Assembly: GCA_025359845.1 (NCBI GenBank)
Contig: JANYDT010000194.1
Span: forward strand, 1 to 51,117
From: Acidimicrobiia bacterium
GTDB lineage: Bacteria > Actinomycetota > Acidimicrobiia > Acidimicrobiales > JANYDT01
Reading direction: 5' to 3'
DNA length: 51,117 nucleotides
The notes beneath the pieces were generated by a model that saw only the letters and a list, made by a program, of their open reading frames with translations, had not been told where the DNA came from and did no database searches. Position 1 is the stretch's first letter. Each line of letters starts with the position of its first letter. Both the position numbers and the translations under genes were made by a program. Below, one piece after another: positions 42,624 through 49,841 of the stretch.

Positions 42624-44402
42624 ATGGAAATCTGGTTCAACTACCTCAACATCGCGTTGATTTTCGTGGTGTTCGCGTTGTCGCTCAACTTGTTGCTGGG
42701 CTATGCCGGCCAGGTATCGGTGGCGCACGCGTCGTTCGGTGCCATTGGCGGCTACTCCATGGGTTACTTCGCCATGGTGCGACACTGGAACTTCGTGCCC
42801 GGGGTGCTCGTCGGCATGCTGGTCTCGTTGATATTCGGGATCGCGGTCGCGCTCTGCGCGTTGAAGTTGTCGGTCGAGTACATCATCTTGCTGACGTTGG
42901 CGGTGGCTTCGGTCATTCTCGGCGTGTTCAGCACTTTCAAGCAGCTGGGCGGTTCCTACGGTTTGATCGGTATACCGGTCGCCAACCTGTTCGGCTGGAA
43001 GATGGAGAACCCTCGCGACTGGGTCGTGCCCCTGCTCGTTGTGGCCGCCATCGTGTACGTGTTCTGTTGGCGGATAGGCGAGTCGCCCTTCGGCCGGGTG
43101 CTTAAGGGCGTAAGAGAGGATGATCGCGCCACCGAAGCACTCGGAAAGAGTGTGTTCCGCTACAAGGTGCTCGTATTCGCCATCTCGTCGATGCTCGCCG
43201 GTCTGGCCGGCGGCCTGTACTCCTCGTACCTCCACCTTGCCACCCCCGGTGTGTTCGGCTTCTCGATCTCACTGGCCATCTTCGCCATGGTCATTTTTGG
43301 CGGCATGGCGAACCTCACCGGTTCGGTGCTGGGAGCGATTGTGGTGCAGGGCTCGCAACCGTTGCTCGAACGGGTCGTGAAGCTATCGCCGGAACGGGCC
43401 GGCTTCGTGCGCCTCGCCCTCTACGGATTGCTGTTGCTGGTCTTGATGCGGCTACGGCCTCAGGGCGTGCTGCCCGAAGGCTTTTCACTGTGGCGTCGAT
43501 TGCGCGGAGGAGGCAACGACAGGGCTCGCATCGAGATGGTGAAGGATGCCATCCCCGCCGTCGTGTCGTTCCAGAACATCCACGAACACGAAGACGAGCC
43601 GTCTCATGATGCCCAAGTGGCCAAGGAAAAGGCGTGGGGGGCCAGTGCCCTGGTCTTGCAGGTACGCGGGTTGACCAAGCACTTCGGCGGCATCATCGCC
43701 GCCGACGACCTCACCATGGACTTGCACAAGGGCACGATCACCGCGCTCGTCGGCCCCAACGGCGCCGGAAAGACGACAGTATTCAACCTGCTGACGGGCT
43801 ACATCAAACCCGACGCCGGCTCGGTCCAGCTCAACGGTGTTGACCTCATCGGTCATTCCCCCCACGAGGTGGCGCGGCGCGGCATGGTGCGCTCGTTCCA
43901 AGATGTTCGACTGTTCATGCGCCTCTCGTGTCTGCAAAACGTGGCCATGGCGGTGCAAGGTCAGCCCGGCGAGCATCTCGTCCCCCTATTTTTCTCTCCC
44001 CGATCGGTCGACAAGGCCGAGACCGCGACGAAAGAAAAGGCGCTCGAGTGGTTGCGGTTCGTCGGCATGGATCAGTTCGCTGACATTCCGGCCGGCGCTT
44101 TGTCGTACGGGCAGTCGAAGTTGGTCGCCCTCGCCCGGGTGCTCGCCACCGAGGCCGACGTTTTGCTGCTCGACGAGCCGGCCAGCGGCATCGATACCCA
44201 GTGGGTCGAAGCCATGCTGGCGCTCATCGAGTCGCTGCGTACCCAGGGCCGTACGATCTGCATCGTCGAACACAATCTCCACGTCGTCGGACGACTTGCT
44301 GACCACACGTACTTCATGGAACTTGGGAGTATCACGGCGCAAGGCACCATTGAAGAGCTGACCGCGGCGCCTCGTTTGGCTGCCGCCTATTTCGGAACAT
44401 GA
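42624..44402 (+). CDS. Fused ABC permease (LivM) and ATPase (LivG)
   Basis: A 592-residue fusion. Residues 1-290 are the LivM permease (LSLNLLLGYAGQVSVAHASF, GLIGIPVANLFG, SPFGRVLKGVREDDRATEAL, FGGMANLTGSVLGA). A charged linker of about 45 residues (with HEHEDEPSHDAQVAKEKAWG) leads to the LivG ATPase: LVGPNGAGKTTVFNLL (Walker A), SFQDVRLF (Q-loop), ALSYGQSKLVALARVLA (signature), ADVLLLDEPASGID (Walker B) and VEHNLHVV (H-loop). Such fusions are known in actinobacteria and other groups. All ATP-binding residues are intact. Confidence 0.93.
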   Translation: MEIWFNYLNIALIFVVFALSLNLLLGYAGQVSVAHASFGAIGGYSMGYFAMVRHWNFVPGVLVGMLVSLIFGIAVALCALKLSVEYIILLTLAVASVILGVFSTFKQLGGSYGLIGIPVANLFGWKMENPRDWVVPLLVVAAIVYVFCWRIGESPFGRVLKGVREDDRATEALGKSVFRYKVLVFAISSMLAGLAGGLYSSYLHLATPGVFGFSISLAIFAMVIFGGMANLTGSVLGAIVVQGSQPLLERVVKLSPERAGFVRLALYGLLLLVLMRLRPQGVLPEGFSLWRRLRGGGNDRARIEMVKDAIPAVVSFQNIHEHEDEPSHDAQVAKEKAWGASALVLQVRGLTKHFGGIIAADDLTMDLHKGTITALVGPNGAGKTTVFNLLTGYIKPDAGSVQLNGVDLIGHSPHEVARRGMVRSFQDVRLFMRLSCLQNVAMAVQGQPGEHLVPLFFSPRSVDKAETATKEKALEWLRFVGMDQFADIPAGALSYGQSKLVALARVLATEADVLLLDEPASGIDTQWVEAMLALIESLRTQGRTICIVEHNLHVVGRLADHTYFMELGSITAQGTIEELTAAPRLAAAYFGT

Positions 44403-44433
44403 GCGGGCTGACGAAAATCATGGGTGACCAGAG

Positions 44434-45186
44434 ATGAACCAACTAGCAGGCACCGATATTTCGTTCTCGAGCCCGAAGGTCGACGATATGCTCGTCGTCG
44501 ACGGCCTCTTCGCCGGTTACGGGCGTAAGCAGGTCGTGTTCGACGTGAGTTTTCACGTCGCCCCCGGTGAGGTCGTGGCTCTCTTTGGCCATAACGGCTC
44601 GGGAAAGAGCACGACCATTCGCACGATTCATGGCCTGCTCGCACCCCAACGCGGGCGGGTCAGCTTTCTCGGTCACGATGTCACGGGTCATGGCACGCGG
44701 AAGAACGTGCGCGCCGGCATGGCCATGATCCCCTCCGAGCGGTTCGTGTTCCCCGACCTGTCGGTACTCGACAACTTGCTATTGGGCGGCGCGAACGAGC
44801 CCAATCCCTCAAAACGGCGCCAGCGCACCGAGCAGGTGTATGACCTCTTCCCGATCCTGCGTGACCGTTCCACCCAGTTGGCCGGCACCCTTTCGGGCGG
44901 TCAACAACGCATGGTGAGCCTCGGTCTTTTGCTCATCGCCGGGCCGAAATTGCTGATGCTCGACGAGCCGTCTTTGGGTTTGGCGCCGGCCGTGGTCGAG
45001 CAGATCTTCTTCGCCGTGCGCGACCTCGCTCGCAATGAAGGCCTGGGCGTGCTGCTTCTCGAACAGAACGTGGCCCAGGCGTTGAAGATCGTCGACCGGG
45101 CGTACGTGATGCGATCCGGGCGCGTCATTCTCGAAGAGACCGTGGAGCAGATGAAGGCTCGAGACTCGTATTGGGACCTGTTTTAG
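44434..45186 (+). CDS. livF: ABC transporter ATPase, LivF type
   Basis: A 250-residue ATPase. Walker A is ALFGHNGSGKSTTIRTIHG, the signature TLSGGQQRMVSLGLLL, Walker B KLLMLDEPSLGLAPAVVEQI, and the H-loop equivalent reads LLLEQNVAQALKIVDRAYV with Gln instead of His, as is usual for LivF. It completes the transporter with LivH and the LivM-LivG fusion. ATG 44434 gives an 18-residue leader before MLVVDGLFAGYG, so ATG 44488 is possible. The deaminase gene starts 4 bp after the stop. Confidence 0.92.
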   Translation: MNQLAGTDISFSSPKVDDMLVVDGLFAGYGRKQVVFDVSFHVAPGEVVALFGHNGSGKSTTIRTIHGLLAPQRGRVSFLGHDVTGHGTRKNVRAGMAMIPSERFVFPDLSVLDNLLLGGANEPNPSKRRQRTEQVYDLFPILRDRSTQLAGTLSGGQQRMVSLGLLLIAGPKLLMLDEPSLGLAPAVVEQIFFAVRDLARNEGLGVLLLEQNVAQALKIVDRAYVMRSGRVILEETVEQMKARDSYWDLF

Positions 45187-45190
45187 AGGA

Positions 45191-46567
45191 ATGTCTCTCG
45201 ATCTCCTGATCCGTAACGCCGATCTGGTCGCCACTGTCGATGACGAACGGCGCGAGGTGTTCGGCGGATGGGTCAGCACGCGCGATAGGCGCATAGTAGC
45301 CGTCGGTGCCCCCGGCGATGAACCGTCTGCCACCGAAATCGGGCGGACCATTGACGCCCACGGCTGCCTCGTGACCCCCGGTCTGATCAACACCCATCAC
45401 CACATCTACCAGAACCTCACGCGGGCGTATCTTCCGGCGGTCAACGGGACTTTGTTCGAATGGCTCACCACCCTTTATCCGATTTGGAGTCGGCTCGACG
45501 AAGAGGCCGCGTACATCTCGGCGTGGATCGGATTGGCCGAGCTGGCCGTCGGCGGTTGCACCACCTCGACCGACCACCTCTACGTCCATCCTCGCCGCGG
45601 CGGAGACTTGATCACCGCCGAGATCAGGGCCGCGCAAGAACTCGGATTCCGGTTCCATCCAACGCGAGGTTCGATGAGCTTGAGCCAGAAGGACGGCGGC
45701 TTGCCCCCTGACTCGGTTGTGCAGAACGACGACGAAATCCTGGCTGACAGTGAGCGGCTGGTGAAGCAGCATCACGACCCATCCTTCGGAGCGATGGTGC
45801 GCCTCGGTCTCGCTCCCTGCTCGCCCTTCTCGGTGACGCCGGAACTCATGAAAGCCACCGCAGAGTTGGCGGAGCGCCTAGACGTGCGCCTCCACACTCA
45901 TCTCGCGGAAGACCCCGACGAAGACGCATTCTGCCTCGAACGTTTCGGCCGGCGCCCGCTCGAGCAGTTCGAAGAAGTGGGCTGGGGCAGCGACCGGTCG
46001 TGGGTCGCGCACTGCATCTATCCGAGCGCAGCCGAGATCGAGCGGATGGGCCGTTGGGGCACGGGCGTGGCGCACTGCCCGAGTTCGAACATGATGATCG
46101 GCGGTGGGGGCATCGCTCCGGTGCGGGCCTTTCGGGCCGCGGGTGCGCCCGTCGGGATCGGATGCGACGGCTCCGCGTCGACCGACTCGGCCTCGCTGTG
46201 GATGGAGGCCCGCAACGCCCTCCTCCTAGGTCGGCTCCGCCACGGACCGGCCGCCATGACGGCCCGCGACGCGCTCGAGATTGCGACCCGCGGATCGGCT
46301 GAGTGTCTCGGTCGTGGTGGCGAACTCGGTCAGCTATCGCCGGGCGCGGTGGCCGATTTGGTGGTGTGGCCGCTCGATGGGCTGGCCTTCGCAGGAGCCA
46401 TCAGCGACCCGATCGAGGCGTGGCTGCGCTGCGGTCCGGTCTCCGCCCGCCAGACGATCATCGACGGCCGAGTCGTGGTCGACAACGGTGAGTTGGTCGC
46501 CCCCGATCTCGACGCGAAGCTCCTGCAGCATCGCCGGGTGGCCGAACGGCTCCAGCGGGTCGCGTAG
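45191..46567 (+). CDS. Amidohydrolase, 8-oxoguanine deaminase family
   Basis: A 458-residue member of the ATZ/TRZ branch of amidohydrolases. Metal ligands: NTHHHIYQNLTR, HTHLAEDPDED, WVAHCIYPSA and GIGCDGSASTD with the final Asp. The segments RFHPTRGSMSLSQKDGGLPP, APCSPFSVTPELM and HCPSSNMMIGGGGI match 8-oxoguanine deaminases closely, enzymes that convert 8-oxoguanine to uric acid, though related enzymes act on triazines and pterins. AGAGGA precedes the ATG, 4 bp after livF, so it is expressed with the transporter. The link suggests the importer may carry a purine or similar ring compound. Confidence 0.88.
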   Translation: MSLDLLIRNADLVATVDDERREVFGGWVSTRDRRIVAVGAPGDEPSATEIGRTIDAHGCLVTPGLINTHHHIYQNLTRAYLPAVNGTLFEWLTTLYPIWSRLDEEAAYISAWIGLAELAVGGCTTSTDHLYVHPRRGGDLITAEIRAAQELGFRFHPTRGSMSLSQKDGGLPPDSVVQNDDEILADSERLVKQHHDPSFGAMVRLGLAPCSPFSVTPELMKATAELAERLDVRLHTHLAEDPDEDAFCLERFGRRPLEQFEEVGWGSDRSWVAHCIYPSAAEIERMGRWGTGVAHCPSSNMMIGGGGIAPVRAFRAAGAPVGIGCDGSASTDSASLWMEARNALLLGRLRHGPAAMTARDALEIATRGSAECLGRGGELGQLSPGAVADLVVWPLDGLAFAGAISDPIEAWLRCGPVSARQTIIDGRVVVDNGELVAPDLDAKLLQHRRVAERLQRVA

Positions 46568-46609
46568 CGAACTCTCGCAAAGGTTCCTGGCCAACCGTCC
46601 CGTAGCCGG

Positions 46610-48949
46610 TCAGGGTTGTTGGGGTTCGTCGGCGGTCGTGCCGGACGCGTACAACGCGGCGATGGCTTCGTCGTCGAGCCCCGCCTCGCCCAAGATCTCA
46701 CGGTTGTGCTCGGCGAAAAGGGGCGCAGGCCGTTCGAGGCGGGCCGGGGTCCTGTCGAAGCGCCACGGCCATGTCGTCGTCGGGTACGCGCCCACGACGG
46801 GGTGCACGATCGTCTCGTACATGGCGCGGTGGTGGATGTGCGGGTCAGCCATGATCTGCCAGTTGGCGAGCACCGGTCCGGCCGCCACCCCGAGCGCCTG
46901 CAGGGCGTGAGCCACCTCGTACTGCTCGAGCCCGACCGTCCAGGCCGAAATTGCGGCGTCAAGCTCGTCGTGGCGGGCGTGGCGGCCGGAGAGTTCACGC
47001 AAAGACGGGTCGTCGGCCAGATCGGGTCGTCCGATCAGCTTCGCGACCCGATTCCATTCGTCGAACGATCGCACCGTGATGGCCACCCAGTTGTCGGTGC
47101 CGATACACCGATAGGCGCCCTGGGGGGCCACCTCGGGGTCGCGGTTGGCGTTCGGGGCCCGCAGCCGGCCGGTGCGCTGAAACTCGACCAGCGCTTCGGC
47201 GCAGAACGTGACGCCGCACTCGTTCAGCGACATGTCGACCCATTGCCCCTGGCCGGTTCGGGCCCGGTGGCGCAGAGCCGCCATGATCGCGATCGCCGCG
47301 TAGTTGCCAGAGACCGGGTCGGCGTAGAAGAGCGTTGTGCGGGAGAGCTGGCCGTCGGGGTAGCCGGTGATCGACGTGAGCGAACTCGTGGTTTCGATGT
47401 TGGCGCCGTAAGCCACCCAGTCGCGATGCGGGCCCGTCGCCCCGTAGCCCGACATCGACACCATGATGATCGCCGGGTTCACCGCTCGTAGATCCTCATA
47501 GCCGAGACCGAGGTTGGGCATCACCCTCGCACTGTTGTTCTCGATCACCACGTCCGCCGTCTTGACGAGTTCGAGGAAGGCGGCCCGCCCGTCGGGCTTG
47601 GCCAGGTCGATGCAGACCCCGCGCTTGTTGCGGTTCATCTCATTGAAGTACATGGCGCGGTGGTGCGGCTGGCGCTGCTGGTCCTGCGTGGGACCGACCC
47701 AGACGAGGGCACGAGTGGCCGGACGAGTGGCCCATTCGACCTTGACGCTGTCGGCTCCGAGATCGGCCAAGAATCGACCGGCCACCGGACCCGCCCAGTT
47801 GGTGGTGACCTCGATGATGCGCAGACCTTCGAGGGGTGCCGCTGGCTGGGCGTGGCTGTCGGCCGCCCGTTCCAAAGACCGATCGGAGGAGGGGCCGGGA
47901 TGGGTCGGGTTGGGTCGGGTTGGGTGGGGATGGGCGGCCGAGTGCTGGCCGACCGACGGGGAGGGGCCACGACGCGCTGACGGGGTGGCCGACAGATGGT
48001 AAGGCTGCCCGGGGTAGGCGATGGCGCCCTCGCGCTCCCACCAATCGCGGGAGGCGAGCTGCTCGTCGGCCAGGACGCCCACTCCGTCGAGGACCGGCGT
48101 CACCGCCACTCGCAGCAGTTGGCCGAGCTCGATGATCTCGGCCACGGTCTTGTCCTTCGCCCATGCCGTCACCGCCTCGAAGATGCGAGGGATGTTCGCC
48201 GTCCAGGTCGGAATGTCGACGGTCAGGTTCTCGTCGCCGAGGTCGGGCCGATCGATCATGACGAACAGCTCGTCCTTGGGGACGATTCGCATCACATAGA
48301 CCCATCCGTCGGTCGCCCGGATGAGATCAACGGGCTGGCGCGCAAGGAGCAGCCCGCAGGCGGCCCACGACGACACGAGCCAGGCATGCGCGGTGAGGAC
48401 CGCTTCGAGATCGCTCACCTCCACCCGCTGCCCCCGACCGCTACGATCGCGTTCGTGCAGCCCGACGAGCGCGGCCAGCGCGCCCTGGGCGCCGGCGTGC
48501 AGTTGCGCCTGGCTTCCCGGCACCCAGATGGGCTCGCGGTCGGGGGCGCCCGTGAAGTACAGGTACCCGCCCATGGCCCAGGTGACCAGATCGCTGCTCG
48601 TCCACGCCGCGTAAGGACCCGTGCGCCCGAATGGCGACAGCTCGACCAAGACCGTGCGGTCGGGCCGACCTTCGACGGCCGCCGTATGCCATGGCGACGA
48701 GCCGTCCGACAGCACGACATCGGCGGCGTCGAGCCAACCCGCGAATGCCGCGTCATCGGCCGGCACCACCGACTGCTTACCTCCGGCGAGATAATCGAAG
48801 AGATGATCCCGGCGAAAGGCCGTGCCCCCAGGCGGCTCGGCCATCACCACCTGGGCGCCGAGGTCGGCGAGGAGCTTGCCCGCGAACGCACCCGACACCC
48901 CGGCCGTGAGATCGAGAACGACTACACCATCGAGAGCAGATTCAGTCAT
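46610..48949 (-). CDS. Tandem CoA-transferase family III (CaiB/BaiF) fusion
   Basis: A 779-residue protein made of two family III CoA-transferase domains. Domain 1 (about 1-320) starts LDGVVVLDLTAGVSGAFAGK and has GQRVEVSDLEAVL; domain 2 (about 380-779) starts LEGLRIIEVTTNWAGPVAGR and has GQWVDMSLNECGV. The Asp of the V-D-(V/M/I)-S motif forms the covalent CoA intermediate; domain 2 keeps it, domain 1 has Glu. The Pro/His/Thr-rich linker is encoded by a G-tract repeat on the opposite strand. These enzymes move CoA between acids. Each known active unit is an interlocked dimer, which a tandem protein could form alone. Confidence 0.9.
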   Translation of the reverse strand: MTESALDGVVVLDLTAGVSGAFAGKLLADLGAQVVMAEPPGGTAFRRDHLFDYLAGGKQSVVPADDAAFAGWLDAADVVLSDGSSPWHTAAVEGRPDRTVLVELSPFGRTGPYAAWTSSDLVTWAMGGYLYFTGAPDREPIWVPGSQAQLHAGAQGALAALVGLHERDRSGRGQRVEVSDLEAVLTAHAWLVSSWAACGLLLARQPVDLIRATDGWVYVMRIVPKDELFVMIDRPDLGDENLTVDIPTWTANIPRIFEAVTAWAKDKTVAEIIELGQLLRVAVTPVLDGVGVLADEQLASRDWWEREGAIAYPGQPYHLSATPSARRGPSPSVGQHSAAHPHPTRPNPTHPGPSSDRSLERAADSHAQPAAPLEGLRIIEVTTNWAGPVAGRFLADLGADSVKVEWATRPATRALVWVGPTQDQQRQPHHRAMYFNEMNRNKRGVCIDLAKPDGRAAFLELVKTADVVIENNSARVMPNLGLGYEDLRAVNPAIIMVSMSGYGATGPHRDWVAYGANIETTSSLTSITGYPDGQLSRTTLFYADPVSGNYAAIAIMAALRHRARTGQGQWVDMSLNECGVTFCAEALVEFQRTGRLRAPNANRDPEVAPQGAYRCIGTDNWVAITVRSFDEWNRVAKLIGRPDLADDPSLRELSGRHARHDELDAAISAWTVGLEQYEVAHALQALGVAAGPVLANWQIMADPHIHHRAMYETIVHPVVGAYPTTTWPWRFDRTPARLERPAPLFAEHNREILGEAGLDDEAIAALYASGTTADEPQQP
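47891..47934 (+). repeat. G-tract repeat with strong G-quadruplex potential
   Basis: Nine runs of three or four G lie at a spacing of about five bases (47891, 47897, 47902, 47907, 47912, 47917, 47922, 47926, 47932), partly as GGGTC/GGGTT repeats. On the - strand it encodes the Pro/His/Thr-rich linker of the CoA-transferase. The G-rich strand is the template strand of that gene. Confidence 0.85.
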
Positions 48950-49006
48950 CGGGCAAAGTCAAGCACCACCTAGGACCGAGTGGCCAGACGGGCGTTGGCA
49001 AACGAG

Positions 49007-49831
49007 TCAACCTTGGGCTTGGGCGATGACCAACCCGAGCGCGAGCATCGCCGCCATCAAGCCGGCCAGGATCGCAATGTCGCGTTTGGCGTTCGGTGGA
49101 CGGTGGGGCCCAAGGACGGCGGCGGCGGCAATCCCTCCTCCGATCAGGCCACCGACGTGGCCTCCCAACGAGATCTGGGGAATGGCCACGGTGATGAGCA
49201 GATTCATCACGATGACTTGGCCGAAGCCGGTCTGGTTGAACTTGTAACCCCGCATGCGCATAGCCCAAGCGCCGGCTCCCATAAGCCCGAAGGCACCCCC
49301 TGAGGCACCGACCGTGAGAGCATGAGGGCTGAGGAGAACCGCTCCTGCCGATCCGGCCAGCACCGCGACCAAAAAGATACCGGCGTATCGAAGTCTCCCG
49401 ACGCTGCCCTCGAGGGCCTGACCGAGTCGATAAATGGCAAAGCAATTGAAGGCCAGGTGGAGGGGACTGGCGTGAATGAAGCCCGCAGTGATGAGTCGAT
49501 ACCAGTCGCCCGACTTGACGTATGGCCCGAACAGCCCCCAGTGGTCGGCCTGTTGCTGAATCGCGCTGAGGCCCGTACCGGAGGCCTTGCTGCGAAAGCT
49601 CATCAGGTAAACAATTACGTCGACGGCGATCAGCGCCTTCGACACCAACAGGGTGTCGCCCTTCCACGTACGCCGGACGCGCTCTTTCGTCGAGGGCTGA
49701 GCCGCCTTCACGCACGTGACGCAATGCGAACCGACGGCGGCGTCGACGAGGCATTGCGGACACGCCGGGCGGCCGCATCGGGTACACGAGCGACCGGTCT
49801 CGCGATCTTGGTGGATGTGGCAGGTGGCCAT
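49007..49831 (-). CDS. Rhomboid intramembrane serine protease with N-terminal zinc box
   Basis: A 274-residue membrane protease. Residues 1-40 carry a B-box-like zinc site (CHIHQDRETGRSCTRCG, CPQCLVD, HCVTC). About six or seven helices follow, with the rhomboid marks WYRLITAGFIHASPLHLAFN, the catalytic Ser in VGASGGAFGLMG and the His in LGGHVGGLIGG. Family members cut transmembrane segments of partner proteins. The zinc-box form is common in actinobacteria. It lies 11 bp after gatB on the same strand. Confidence 0.92.
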   Translation of the reverse strand: MATCHIHQDRETGRSCTRCGRPACPQCLVDAAVGSHCVTCVKAAQPSTKERVRRTWKGDTLLVSKALIAVDVIVYLMSFRSKASGTGLSAIQQQADHWGLFGPYVKSGDWYRLITAGFIHASPLHLAFNCFAIYRLGQALEGSVGRLRYAGIFLVAVLAGSAGAVLLSPHALTVGASGGAFGLMGAGAWAMRMRGYKFNQTGFGQVIVMNLLITVAIPQISLGGHVGGLIGGGIAAAAVLGPHRPPNAKRDIAILAGLMAAMLALGLVIAQAQG

Positions 49832-49841
49832 GAGGATGCGC

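Noticed and set aside
46586..46614. Possible hairpin between the deaminase and CoA-transferase genes
   Set aside because: CCTGGCC and GGTCAGG pair with a mismatch and a long loop, with no U tract; too weak for a terminator call.
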